Shown one piece after another: positions 1 through 12,015 of a DNA stretch of 64,000 bases; the first letter of the stretch is position 1, and each line of letters begins with the position of its first letter. Origin of the DNA: Membranipora membranacea (lineage: Eukaryota; Bryozoa; Gymnolaemata; Cheilostomatida; Membraniporidae); contig OU612069.1 in NCBI GenBank assembly GCA_914767715.1, forward strand, positions 3,284,001-3,348,000. Direction: 5' to 3'. The notes beneath the pieces are model-generated. The model ran no database searches and was not told where the DNA came from. It was given only the letters and a program-made list of their open reading frames with translations. The translations under genes and the position numbers were made by a program.

Positions 1-2584
1 TCTGTAGTATACACGACATAAGAGAGGGTGGTCACTCTCTATCAGAATTATCAATAATTTTGGGTTTGTTAATCTGCCATCCTTACAGACTAGCTCTGAG
101 ACAGCAAATGGCTACCGCAGGAAGCATTGTTATGGTAATTGGGACTGTCATGATATGGAATTAGTTGTCCTCTCCCAGATATACAGGGCACAACTCTGAC
201 AGACATTTAACACCTTATTACAGTAATATCATGGTTGATCCCTGCTGCTACATAATCAACTAAGAATACCACATTCAGTCTTCGGTCATATTGTGTCGTG
301 GTGGTAGTGGCAGACACAGCAGTACCTGATAGTTGATTAAACTGCCGATTTCGAGGTATCATATTGTAGCAGGAATGCTTACGTCAGATTGGTAATTAGC
401 AATTGCTAAACCACCTCCAGGTTAGAAGGTACCGAGTACCATAGTAGCAGATTAACTAAATGTCAGTCATCATCAAGCAATCTCCATATTGATGCCCTGG
501 TGTGTGACCTATAGTCGATTAACTTACAGTAGATTGGCACCCTGCAATCACTTTATTGCCCTACCGTTGTGGAGGATACTACGGTATCGCCTATAGCAGA
601 TTAGCTTACAGCTGGTCGGCAACTTTAGTGATGCACAGATGGATTGTGCACATTGAAATCAATGAAGTTTGTAGAATAGCTCGAGATTAGTTTCCTAAGC
701 TATCTTTATCGCTACCTTGAAAGACACAATTTAGGGATAATTACTGGATAATCCCAGTTATCATTGCCCCAAAATTGCCTTTCTGTGAAGGCCATTTAAG
801 AGCAGCTGATTATAGATAACAATGGTAATTTGATTACTGTGGATACCAACGAATGTGGGAAAGGCCTCAAACAATATGAAATTCAGTATCAATCCCATCT
901 AATGAGTCTGCTAAGTTGATAGAGTTTAGGAGAATGACTGTGTTTTAAAAACCTTTTACAATTGCCTCAAATGCCAATATATTGCCATTTGAATAGGGGG
1001 TACGGGTCAGATTCACTTCCTCTCGTCCCTATCCAGGTTGATAGATCACCCAATTCCGATTATGTTCATGTGCTCCAATTTGGCGCCAAATACATCATAA
1101 CAATTTGTTTACATTCATAAGCAAGAATATGTCATATGTAGGACTCTCATAAACAATGCCCTATCAATCAAGAATGACTGATTTACATTTAGCGATTTTT
1201 CTCAGTAAATATTTAGTATTTTTGAAAATCATTATAGCTACACATTCCTCATCTATATTTGACTCTGCTGAGGTAGTTTTGAAACCTAATTTTCTTTTTT
1301 AGAAGAAAATTAGATGTAAAAAAAAGTGTATGAATACAATAATTTTCAGTTCAGTTTATAGTTAAAATACAGTGTCACAATGTGTGTCAAACCAGGTGCA
1401 CTGCATGATACTGATGTTCTAATTTCTTATAAATCAGTAGATCATTAATCATCATGATTTACGCTATTAAATATGGCTCAATGTAGCCTGTCTTGACAAG
1501 ACATGCTATGCTCCGTGTAATTAGCGTGATCTCATAAGTTTTTAGGATATAATTTTGAGTATAGCAAATTGGTAAAAGTAAGTCACATAAAAAAAATTTT
1601 GGTCCATATTATTACTCCCCGCACAAGTAAATCCCTGTAGATAGACTACCAAGTGTCTATATCAATGCTGGATCTGAATTACACTCCATCTTTAAGTGAT
1701 AATATGTGCCTCAAAAACATAATATATTTTGGTGGTGTTCCTATATCAACAAATCTTTAAATAGAATATAATCATTCAATCGTATGTGAGTGCCCACATG
1801 TCAATGATCAACATGATCAAAATGTGAGAGTGACTGAGAGCGCTGAGGATAAAATAAAAATTGACCTGATTAATAAATTGTTTCATCCAAGTGATAGTTT
1901 AAACACAAACTCAACTGAGCCTTTGCGATAATCAATAATGAATTACTCATGCAGTTTCATCCTTTATGCAGTAATATTGTTCTAGTGCTAGGAAGCAGAA
2001 AATAAGGACAGCATGGATAGAGGCTCACTGCAACAAAAATGTTTGGTTCAACTTATCTTGCCTCTTGTCCATGTAGGTATAAAATGTTTTCTACTGATCT
2101 CTACTGATATTTTGAAAACAATCTAGACTCAAATGAATCGTAAATACATTTTGCTTTTTATTTTCAATCTACATTCATTCGTTTCAATGTTTTGCATGCA
2201 TCGAGAAAAGAAATAACATATAACATCAAGAACTTTTGTAATAATATTCCAGGCACAAATTCTGTGCACAAGAATTTGTTGCTGGATTTTAAAAAAATCG
2301 TACTTTAATTTTTTTTTAATTAAATCTACTTAAATGAAGGCATATTGAGAAGGAGGTGGAATAAATTGAGGAGTAAACTGCTTTCATGGTTTGCATATAA
2401 TGATGGTGTTGGTTGAGAAAATTTCTCACATCTTTCCAAAAAAATATGTAAAACGCTTCATGATGTCAGATTCGAGAACTTTGCACAGATGAATTTGTCT
2501 CTTTTACACCCTGTGCAGATCTAAAGGAAAAATGCATGCGCTCTCTCTTGCACTTTATCAATATATGTACTCCTCTTCTTGCAG
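1..2584. other. AT-rich non-coding stretch
   Basis: I see no supported gene, RNA or mobile element here. Since the exon beginning at 2585 opens with a splice acceptor, this stretch is probably intron of the lectin-type gene that continues to its right. Confidence 0.5.
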
Positions 2585-2830
2585 ACCCCTACTGGTAACC
2601 TATTACAACATTCTGAAGGATTCGGAAGCATACCACACTGCATCAGATATGGCAGTGTCATTGCAACTGTGCTTGAGCTGACTCTCGTCAGATGTTCAGC
2701 CAGATGTATCTCAACAGAAGGATGCAGAGGGTTTGGTTATGATAGAGATTCATCATCATGTCGACTTGGATCAGTGATCGTTGACTCGGGAATGAGTGAA
2801 TCAGACTGTGTGACTGATGAAATTATATAA
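2585..2830 (+). CDS. PAN/apple-like domain exon of a secreted or lectin-type protein (partial)
   Basis: The open frame starts right after a pyrimidine-rich acceptor ending TTCTTGCAG (2576-2584) and stops with TAA at 2828-2830. It encodes about 81 residues with the spacing of a PAN/apple fold: a hydrophobic strand, the segment VRCSARCISTEGCRGFGYD, a second Cys in SSSCRLG and a last Cys in ESDCVT. PAN modules are extracellular and bind carbohydrate or protein. The C-type-lectin exon 1.5 kb downstream on the same strand suggests one PAN + lectin gene, a common architecture in marine invertebrates. The exon ends in a stop without a clear donor, so it may be an alternative terminal exon or a separate small gene; a donor inside the TGTGTGACTG stretch cannot be excluded. 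No start codon or signal peptide is in the window. Confidence 0.6.
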   Translation, partial: TPTGNLLQHSEGFGSIPHCIRYGSVIATVLELTLVRCSARCISTEGCRGFGYDRDSSSCRLGSVIVDSGMSESDCVTDEII

Positions 2831-4341
2831 CTTACAATCAACAACCTAAATGTGACTCAAGCAAGTTGACTCTCAACTAGTGCTGTAACAATTTTGTATT
2901 GGCTAGGACTGCCTCCATTCTGATTTTGGCATCAATCTACCCGATTTCGATTTTTCGAATAATTTACACCTTTGATTTCAACCAACCCTTGTCCCGATAT
3001 CGATTTTTGATTTCTCCTTTTCGGTATTTTCGATTTTAGGTATCGATATATGGTTTCAATGATGTGGCCAAGTAGGGAAGCACAGGGCCCTAAATTAGAG
3101 ATTTTATTCACAGCTGCAATTCATCCAAAGCTGTAGCCTATGTAAAAAGCACACTCAGGCTTTGACCCCAAAAAGCTATTCAGAACATGGACATATAGTA
3201 TAATATTGAAAAAATAACTACCGACTTTTTGACATGTAAGATTGACAAACACCAGACCTGGCAGTGAAACCAGAGTACTGTTTTGCTCCTGGCCCTTGAA
3301 ATGAGCCTGAGGCGGCATCCTCCCATACCAATCACTATCACCAAATGCCTCATCACTGTTGGCTGATGAAATTTTGTACTCAGCATAGTCTTTTGAATTA
3401 CGCTTGTTCATGGGTGGCCTCATGCTTTTTGTAGTATTGGCATCTTTCTCAGGCTTTTTCAGCTTGCAGATTTTACACGGCACCATGCATATCAGTTTTA
3501 GCATCCAATCTTTCGAATATGTCAAAAGAATTCCACATTCCAATTTATAGGGCACGATGGATAAATATTATATTCTTCAACCCTAACTGCAGAGTTACAG
3601 AATTGATGTCTATTTCTGATGCTGAAGCCAATGATGCAGCACCATCAAAATAGGCAAAGATCCTATTCTATTACGCTTCCCATAAATTCACACTGACAAT
3701 ATCATCCCCTAAACACAAACAAGTTTTAGCAAGATTAGCAATGACTATGGGTATTTAGAATCTTTGAGATAAGTTAGAGAGATAATTGAAGCAAAATGTG
3801 ATAAAGTATTGTGTGAATGAAAAGAGGAAGTGAAAAACCATATATCGGACCATAGTAACCGGGCCAACCGTGAAATGAATTGATAGGTCGATTAGCAAGA
3901 CACTATCTGGATCGGCAATAAGTTTGTTGTCATTATCCCATTCAGTTTCACGTCTCGTCTTTTCCCATATTAACTCATATGACGTCATTTGTTGATATGT
4001 CCCAGTGGGCCAACCCACTTGGGATTCCCAAAAATGTTCACAAACAATACACACAGGACACACAACTCTTATACACAATTTATCTCAATCTTAAAATCTA
4101 TGCACACAGGCCATGAGTGTATACCTATAATGTGATTGCGTCTTGGTAATTTGAAAATGATATTTTGACCAATGGCTTTCAACTGAATAATGATTACAAT
4201 TCTCCTCTGATCAGAATATAAAGGTATATACATAAATGTATATATACATATGTATACAAGGCAATCAAATAATCAACATGCCAAGCACAAGCTAAATACA
4301 TCCGATTTATAACTTAATATACCCTTTTATTGTCAATTCAG
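2831..4341. other. probable intron between PAN and C-type-lectin exons
   Basis: No recognised gene. A minus-strand open frame of 144 codons (3121-3555) has no family I recognise and no splice or promoter context, so I do not call it. A short TA-rich palindromic run lies near 4224-4258. Confidence 0.4.
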
Positions 4342-4571
4342 GTGGGTTTGGCTTGTCTACCGGAATGTGGACAGATGCTGTAAATGTCCCTGCAACTATG
4401 ACATTCCAATATACTGATGGTACTAATGTCATAACCAATATGTGGGCACCTGGTGAGCCATCTGGAAACGGAGACTGTACAAAATTCAGGTATGACCACA
4501 TGTTACTGGATGATGAGCCGTGTACCAACACAAATGAATATATTTGTGAGAAACCTAGTCAATTGTTATAA
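4342..4571 (+). CDS. C-type lectin domain, terminal exon (partial)
   Basis: The exon follows a good acceptor (TTTTATTGTCAATTCAG ending at 4341) and runs to TAA at 4569-4571, about 75 residues. It holds the C-terminal half of a C-type lectin-like domain: a WIGL-like strand region with TGMWTDA, then NMWAPGEPSGNGDC with an EPS-type long-loop motif in the place of EPN/QPD, then LLDDEPCTNTNEYICEK, the canonical end with the last disulphide cysteines. Two of the family's conserved C-terminal cysteines and the WxxGEP core are visible. EPS instead of EPN makes calcium/mannose binding uncertain. It probably belongs to the same transcript as the PAN exon at 2585. The N-terminal half of the domain should be encoded by an exon I could not identify. 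Confidence 0.8.
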
Positions 4572-5846
4572 GCTGAAGGCTTTGCCGAGAGGTGATTTTA
4601 GACTGGAAAGATTTTTAAGATCCTTTGTAGCAATGTTCACATTTGCTGTATGTTTTTAAGAAAGCTTTTTTCTTATGTTCAGATGAACATTATCGTTGCT
4701 ATTGAAGGTTTCATCTCCCTATTGTTTATGAAGGAATATGAAAAATTGTAATGGTTCATTGAATATTTAGACAATGTTGTGAGTACTTATGTATTTGACT
4801 TTTTTGTGTGTATCCTATTTACCTTTTTGGCATTGTGCAAAAAAATTAATTTGTGTGCACATACTTTTTGAATAATTTCGGTTGTAGAGCTTGCACTCAT
4901 TGTAACAATATATCATTACAAAGTACAACCAAAAACCAATAGATAAATAATTTTTAACAGAACGTTCTCCAAGATGACTTTGAACTCCTCTGTTGAAGAC
5001 AATTTTATAATTTCTAAGAAGCATGTGACTTTACGAACCTAGGCGGGGCACCACAGTGTGGCACTTAATCATGAGTGAAATAATGACATTGAATTCTATA
5101 ATACTAGCAGCATAGTATAGAACACAATTGACATGTTCTGCACAATCCATCGTTGAACCTCAATCATTATTGATTGCATTTGGGGCTAAAAATTTGCCCT
5201 ACTGCAGCGGATCCTGGTGATCAATTCGGTGTTGTTTGATTCTTCAAAAATGGTCCGGTGAAAAGAAATAACAAACAATTTCAAAATACAACTCGGATTG
5301 AAATTGATCCACTTATTGTGATTTTACACAAGATGTTTTTCGAATGTTTTTGATTTTTCACCAGTCAAATGTTGTCTTCTCTTTACAATATTTAAATCAG
5401 TCACACTAGATTAACAGAGAGAGGATATAACATTTGAGTTTGTAAAACTGGAGTCATTTCTAAAAATTTAAAGAAAGCGGAACATGCACTGTCAAAACAG
5501 CGCTGCCTTGAACCTCCAAAAATTGTCATGGGATATAAGGTTGGTCTTTATGATTTCTGAGCATCTGAGCAATGTTGCCTGATTTTTTGACCTTTTTGGA
5601 GCGTCGTCTTCCCATAACAAAATTATTACGTTTGAACAATGAGTATTACTGAACAATAAAATGACCAATGAGAATAGGCAAGTCTACTCTGAGCACTTAG
5701 ATTAGCTCAAGCTATCAAGTTGGCGTTTTGAGAGTTTATGGAAGATTTGCACCAAGAATTTTTATAAAAACTTGAGAAAAAAACCTACCTGACTCGATGA
5801 TATTAAGTCAAGGAGTAATTGATTCAGTCAATGCAATGATTGCTAT
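4572..5846. other. 3' flank of the lectin exon, no gene seen
   Basis: AT-rich sequence with no recognisable coding segment. It should contain the lectin 3' UTR. I see no single convincing polyadenylation signal close to the stop. Confidence 0.4.
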
Positions 5847-6162
5847 CTGCTTCATAATCCTCAATAAAATGTGCCGCCTATAATTTTGTCTGCCGGTCTA
5901 TTTAGTTTTACTAATCTAGCTTCATATTAGTGCTTCTATCTATCTAGTTTCAATATCCTGCTGCATGATTCTAGATAAAATTTGCCGCCTAAAATTGTAT
6001 GATTTTGTTTGCCTGTCTATCTAGTTTTATTTATCCTGCTTAATAATCCGGCTTCTCTTTAGTTTTAATAATCCTGCTTGTTAATTCTCAATGACATGTG
6101 CCGCCTATAATAGTATAATTTTTTTTACCTGTATATTTAATTTTTACTAATATATACTTAGT
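5847..6162. repeat. tandem repeat, unit about 115-117 bp, nearly 3 copies
   Basis: Three diverged copies each begin with a CTGCTT-like segment, an ATTCTCAATAAAATG-like segment and the shared core TGCCGCCTATAATTTT, followed by TGCCTGTCTATCTAGTTTTA. The cores lie near 5872, 5985 and 6098. Confidence 0.65.
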
Positions 6163-7317
6163 TGGAGAGCAAACATACTGTCTGGTGTGTCCTTTGAAAC
6201 AGTTCTAGGAGGTTTTGAATGTACAAAACAACATGACCTGGTATACCTATGTAAATATTTTCCTGTTAATATTATTACCATCCTCGGCCCTATAATCTTC
6301 AGCCCAGCCTTTCATATCAGTCGTCTGAAGCAAAAGTCCACCAAAACAACAGCGTATGATTCTGCCATCACTGGTCATGTGCATGACAGTCTTCGTCGAG
6401 GTCTATCACCGATTGAGATATTAACTGTATAACTTCCATACTCCTTCAGGGCATCATTCAAGTTCTCAAAAGCCAAAAGATCCTCAGAAAAAAATTACGA
6501 TACCATCCGGATAGGGTTTCAATCACTGAGCCATTATACTCGATCTCAAAACATGGAGCGAAGATTCAGTTCCTGGCATATTTTGGAAATTGGCAGTATA
6601 TTTCTTTTATATTTCGATCACATCGGCTTCGTTAAACTTTCATTTACTGTCGGCCTATCAGCATAACATAGCAGGACTTTCGATGCAGTTCTATTAAATT
6701 TTCTCCACCCAACAGTTTATTTATTAAAGGGCGACCAGAGTTTCACAGCAATGCATAAATGACTAGTAAAGAATGTGCTACGCAGCACCAGCTTTGTGCA
6801 TGACGCCATGCAAAACTCAAAGAAGTTGCTGACTCTTAGCTGAGTTAGACTTCAGTTTAGGGGAGGTTCAAAGACATTGGTCTAATAATGATAGAGCACA
6901 GGCTAAATATAACAGGAACAGGAAACTGCTCTGTGTGGTTCCATATTAGTTGAGTTTGTGCAGCATTTTAACACCTGATTGATGATATGTTTAAAAAGAA
7001 TTCTCACAGAATAACCATTCGATTTAGATTTGGTCTTTTTCCCAATGCATAAGGTGCAATCTGTTATCAATCTATGAGAAATTGTTTGAAACCTTGGTTG
7101 CCCTCTAACATAGATTTGTATTTTGGGGTTAAAATTAATCAATCGCTTCCTCCCACCTTAAAGATTGCGCGCCTTGTATATGTTTATTACCTGTGACATG
7201 TGACAGCATTGAAAGACATGCTGACAAGCTGGAAAGACAGCTAAACACCCACTACAAAGAGGACCAGCAATGGGTCATGTAAGTCCAATAACCCTCACAT
7301 GTACGCTGTGTTGCAGA
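6163..7317. other. no gene recognised
   Basis: Open frames of about 80 codons occur (for example 6187-6432 on the plus strand) but have no recognisable domain or splice context. Confidence 0.4.
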
Positions 7318-7751
7318 GGGTGGCAATGGTGGAGTGGACTGAGCTATAGGATAAGAGAAATCAACTCTGTGTAGTGAAAAGTGGGCATGCTAACTAGCAT
7401 CATCAACCCATTATTTTCTTGATGATGGTGAGATTTCGCAACCGGTAAGTGGCTTGCTATTCACTGCCTGGCGATTGGTGCCGCAGGGATTGTGGGTTCG
7501 AATCCCACTGGGGGTGCTTTCAAGGTTGGTTGTTCCAGCCCCCAGCACTCTCGGGGTACACGTCTTCTGCCGTTTTATTTTTAAAATTATATCAGGCAAT
7601 CAAAAGGTGAACAGAAAAGATATAGCTTATGGGACTCTAGAGACTAATAAATACCGTGAAATGCCTTATCATTTATTATATTTTATATGATTAGAAACTA
7701 GAGCGTTTTTTCACATTAATTTGGCAAAAATTGTTCCTTCATTTGCCACAA
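7318..7751 (+). mobile_element. SINE family B (tRNA-headed) with extended 5' segment, copy 1
   Basis: A tRNA-like promoter is visible: an A-box-like region near 7450 and a perfect B box GGGTTCGAATCCC at 7494-7506. The body includes GTTGGTTGTTCCAGCCCCCA, and the copy ends near TTTGCCACAAT at 7751. Copies occur at 28829-29142 (+), 46840-47045 (-) and 58314-58438 (-). About 120 bp upstream of the tRNA head (including GCATCATCAACCCATT at 7399-7414) is also shared with the 46.9-kb copy, so the repeat unit is longer than a simple tRNA SINE. Confidence 0.7.
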
Positions 7752-7890
7752 TCATGGGCGTCACTAGGGTTTTGTGTAGGGTTTATTTTTGATGTAATTT
7801 ACAAATCAGAGTATAACTAGCCGCGGTACGCGGCTCTGAGGCGCAGAGCGCCTGCGGGGAGGGTGCGGGAGGGGCGCCGGGAAATTTTTA
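7752..7890 (+). repeat. GC-rich hairpin module next to a repeat terminus
   Basis: CATGGGCGTCACTAGGG at 7752-7768 recurs inverted near 17146-17160 (CAGTGACGCCCATGG). At about 7818-7880 a GC-rich stretch has small perfect stems (AGCCGCG/CGCGGCT, AGGCGC/GCGCCT) inside otherwise AT-rich DNA. This is probably a fragment of a transposable element. Confidence 0.4.
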
Positions 7891-8965
7891 GGTTTTCAAA
7901 AAATAGAGGTATTTGAGCTATGTCTAGGGCTACCAATTAGTTTCTAAATTGGCCAGTGTGTTTCTTCCACTAAAAAAGCAATAACTCAACCGAAGCGACC
8001 TCACTACAGGTACCAATAGCAAACATTAATGCAAGAAGTGATGTAACCAGTGAAACATTCTGTTGTCAAAGTAATGTAAATTTCAGTGTTTTATTTTACT
8101 TGATGAATCTTTATACTATAATTTTACTTTCAATCAATAGGTCTCGATTAAAAGATGTTCTAGTGTTGTTCTATGTTCTATTTGTCGAAGATGAGGCTAG
8201 CCAGCTCCATGCGCCTCGGATGAAGAGCAGCAAACATCTCTATAACTTTTTCTTCGTCTATTGACACCCCACAATGAATGCTCATTTTCTTTCCGGACCC
8301 GAACAAGAATTACAATTAATACGACATTCACCTGTAAACTGGGCATCCAGCTGGGCTATCAGATGATCCAGGAATGGAAGGTAAAGTTTGACGTGATAGT
8401 AGTCGTCAACCTTCCCACTGGTGAGGATTGTTCCACGATGAGCCATCCTGCCTGACAGCCTGGGCAGCTTGGGCTCCACACCAGCAGTCTGAGCGAGCTT
8501 CGTAGCCATCACAAACCACTCCTTGCCATACGAATCTGCTTATAGTATGCCTTTGTTGATTCCACCTAAAATATTCAGGGTTAATCTCAAGCATTATACC
8601 TTAAATAATGGAAGTTCTATCACAGTTCCCTGTCACACAAAACTAATATTACAAGTATAACAAAAGATCATTATTTTGTTAAAAGTCACTAACCATTTTG
8701 TAAGCCTGATAGATGTCGATTCCTCGTCCTTTTAGTTGTTGGGTGATTCCTGCAGGCTGCCCAGGAGGGAGTGAACCACACTAAATGATGCCAGGAATTC
8801 AAAGTCTGTGATCCCAGAGAGTAGAGAGCTGGCGTCTATCTTGGTACTGGTGGCCCACTCTCTCATGTCCACATTGACATTATCACTATGCAAACCATGA
8901 GCCATCAGCTCCAAACACATCACAACATACCTAGATCAGATGGAGAAGAACAAACAACTTTTATT

Positions 8966-9196
8966 ATTCTTCTCGGCCTATTGGCTAAGATCAAGGTGTC
9001 ACTGCCAATGGCCGATTAGTGCCAGTGCAGTTTTGGCAGCTCGCTGCACGCCCACGATTAGGAGGTCCACCATGGCCTCACCTCCAGGATACATTCTAGT
9101 TTTCTAGGATGTATCACATTCTCTCAGTATGAGGATTTAGGGCACCTTGCGTCCCTCTTTAGGGGCAGCCCAATCTTCTGTTTCTTCGCAAACAGC
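8966..9196 (+). mobile_element. full-length SINE with a U2 snRNA-derived 5' head
   Basis: The first about 30 bases (8966-8996) read like the 5' end of U2 snRNA: ATTCTTCTCGGCCTATTGGC, followed by TAAGATCAAG. The rest (about 200 bp) is not U2. The unit is flanked by a perfect 13-bp direct repeat, AACAACTTTTATT, at 8953-8965 and 9197-9209, so 8966-9196 is a complete 231-bp retroposed unit and its first base matches the U2 5' end. The target-site duplication proves LINE-type integration. It lies in an intron of the hAT pseudogene. A one-off chimeric U2 retropseudogene made by template switching is the alternative to a true SINE family. Confidence 0.75.
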
Positions 9197-10289
9197 AACA
9201 ACTTTTATTTTTAATCAAATGTTGCACTCACCACTATGAACATCGTAGCCTGATCAAGAATTCATAATCTAGGCGCCCGACTTACTTGTATGATTTATAA
9301 AAGTTGGAGTAAGCCATGTGACGCTGCGACCATCTGGTTTCACACAGCTTGATGAGCGGAGATCCTTTGGTTTTGCCTAGCTCCCCCTCTATCAGCTCAC
9401 AGAGGTCTTTTGTACGAAGTGGGGTATTGAAGAAGGTGCAGGTCTAAAATTGATAGAGTCAATGTAACATATATCAGCAACAACCCAAAACGTTTATAAA
9501 ATAAGCCTACACTAAACTTAATCAGATGTGGTTAACCTTCATCTTCTCCTCCTACTATCTAGATCACCCTACTTTTGCATCTATCTTAATGTGCAATAGA
9601 TAATGTACATAGCGAGAGGTATTCGGTGGTGCCGCTGCTGGCCTCGTCACACAGAATAGAAAAGAACTTTGCAGCCTTTATAGAATTTATGATTGGTCCC
9701 CGGAAGATGTCATGGCCAATCACACCGATTAGCTGATTCTGTGACAGTGGGGATGTGTAGCTTATCCTTTTGGCCATGTGAGATTTCAGATCATTGTCAT
9801 AGTTTTACAGAAGATGAAGCAGCTCGAGGAAGTTTCCCCGGTTCCTACTATCCGTGGATTCATCATGACCCCTGAAGGCCATGCCCTGCTGACCGAGATA
9901 TATCACTGCAGATACAAGGTGACTGAGCTGCCTTCGATTGGACTCAATGTTGTCCAGCCTCTTTGTCTCTAGCATGTTGGTGATCTTCTTCTCGGGTCTG
10001 TCTATTGTTCTGACTAAATTGTCTGCCATTATCTGGGCTTCGATATGGTACTGTTTAGTGTGGTGAAGCTTTATTGTTGAAGAGATGCGCGCCCACGAGT
10101 TGAAGGGCTTATTGATAAGTGCCTGAAGCTGCTGCCGTTTGTCAAGCGGGACAAACAGTAGACAGGGGATGAAGAAAGCACCATCAAGCCTTGCCGAATA
10201 TGCTAACCAGGGTCGTCCAGTGTAATACTCAGCCTTGAAGCTCCGCATTCAGTCGTGCTGTAAGAGAGAGAGAGAATCATTAATATAAT

Positions 10290-10360
10290 ATTTGGAGGGT
10301 CTCGCTGTGGCTGGCAACTCAGCAATACAAGTAGCCAGCCAGCAGCGGGACCCTCCAAAT
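10290..10360. other. 71-nt hairpin, pre-miRNA-like
   Basis: ATTTGGAGGGTCTCGCTG at 10290 pairs with the segment ending GGGACCCTCCAAAT at 10360. The arms are about 25 nt with a roughly 20-nt loop, and it sits in an intron of the hAT pseudogene. It could be a microRNA-like precursor or a tiny MITE; nothing else in the sequence decides. Confidence 0.45.
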
Positions 10361-11865
10361 GCTATGTTTGATCAATTGATCTTAATAATGATATTGGTGC
10401 TTGCCACACTATGCACACGCTAGTTATATCTATAGATCCACCAAACTTTATATCTTTTCTGACTACAAAAAAGAAAGCTATAGATAAAACTATGTAGGTG
10501 TAGTACCTCAAAAATGACTCGATGCATATCAGAGAAATGGAACATAATAATGAGAACTTACCTGGTGTGTTTAGGGAATGATGAAGGTTTGTTGTGTGCT
10601 TTAAGCATTCTGTACCGAAGCCCATCGTCGAACGTCTTGACTTTCTCCCAGATCTCCCTCACAGTCATGGTGCCGTTGATGAAGTCTCTTTTATCTGCAT
10701 CACATCAAAAATAGATGATGATGGATGATCACTAATAAATGATAAGCCGCATAAGAAACAACAATGTAGATTGCTAGGGAGAGATCGGGAGAGGAACAGA
10801 TTTTCGGGATATGATTTCTATCTCAACGTTTCTGTAAGTCTCTGGAATACGACATGCAGTTAAATTGTACTACTAGTATGAACGTTATTTTGCTTACCAA
10901 TCACTGCGGGTACACTTGATGACCGCGCTCGCTGAGTAACTCCGCTAACCAGTCCACTAGAAGGACGAGCTTGTACTGGGGGTTGATAGGTAGCATCAGG
11001 TCTCTCATCAATAATGACAACCTCATCAGATGGTGTAACGGAGGACTGGGTTCGGTCATCACCGCGACCAGCTTTAATTTAACAAAGTGAATCATAATCG
11101 TTGCTGCTGAGAAAATTGGAGTGACTGTTTTAAGTTAATACATGCACATGCACAACTTTCTTATATGTATATCATCAGATGTTTACTACAGAGCTTAGAT
11201 CTTGTGCTACTCTTTATAGGATGCAATGACATGCTGCACAGTGCACTAATGATATGATAAAGCTTAACAAACAGGGTAACAACATGCAGAACAGAGCTGG
11301 TTTAAACTTTACCTCCCGCAGTCACTTCACTGCATGAATTGGTTGATGGCGCTGGATGCATGCTTGATAAGATAATTATTATATGTCAACAGCAGTTCAA
11401 TAGCCACCTCGAATAGCTATACAATACAATCTTGGTTAGCAAAGTATCAGAGTGCAGTAGGCCTGCGGTTTAACAGAGCAAAATACTGTGTCGCTATAGG
11501 TATACTGTCTTACCTTTTGTCACCAAGACTTCCAGATGGCTTCTTTGTAGCAGAAGGCAAGTACTGAAACAGCGAGTGCTGCTGTCCCTGATCTGATTTT
11601 CGTTTTGACATCCCGACAAAAGCTAGGTAGGTCTACTAAGGTGAATAATAAGCTACAACAAATATCAGAATTATTCAATGGGAACGGTGATAGAAAAATC
11701 TCTCAGTAGCATCGGCATAGGTCTAAGCTTGAATACTGGATAGATGGATGTTGGCCTGAGTATGGTTGGTTGATAGTGAACCTTTGCAAGTTGTACTGTA
11801 GACAAATCCCCCAGGTGCCCATGCCCATGGCCTACTACTACTGTAACTCTGGCCTAACCCTACAA

Positions 11866-11886
11866 CTACTACTACTACTACTACTG
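11866..11886. repeat. (ACT)n microsatellite
   Basis: About seven ACT units lie just outside the LTR retrotransposon. Confidence 0.8.
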
Positions 11887-12015
11887 TCTCCCAGCGCCTG
11901 TGGTCTGGCTGCTTGGTGTGAGGTAAAGTCAGTGTGTGTGATCTCATTACAAAATAAAGTACACCTATACTATAGTATGTTGGATAGGCCCTGGGGGCCG
12001 ATGTCAGGGAGACAT

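Larger units (their letters stand above)
8178..11611 (-). pseudogene. hAT-type transposase-derived gene (DUF4371/ZMYM1-like), inactivated, intron-containing
   Basis: Read on the minus strand, eight coding blocks line up with a TTF-zinc-finger/DUF4371 hAT-type protein. Likely exons: 11514-11611 (start MSKRKSD...), 11313-11362, 10898-11071, 10562-10694 (INGTMTVREIWEKV), about 9586-10243 (TGRPWLAYSARLDGAFFIPC, then AAKFFSILCDEAS), 9296-9443 (LCETRWSQRHMAYSNFY), 8694-8930 (ITQQLKGRGIDIYQAYKM at its end) and 8178-8593 (YLPFLDHLIAQLDAQF, stop at 8178-8180). The first four exons join in phase across GT-AG sites. It is broken: an in-frame TGA precedes the RSFKAEYY segment, an in-frame TAA lies at 9802-9804 where family members continue, and there are frameshifts near 8750, 8540 and 8290. 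The intron structure suggests a once-domesticated or intron-bearing transposase rather than a fresh insertion. Inactivation is well supported; exact exon ends are less sure. Confidence 0.75.

Noticed and set aside
3121-3555. 144-codon minus-strand open frame
   Set aside because: No family recognised, no splice or promoter signals, and it lies in the intron between the PAN and lectin exons.
5847-6162. Regular spacing suggesting a CRISPR-like array
   Set aside because: The units are diverged about 115-bp tandem repeats without short constant repeats and unique spacers; the context is animal.
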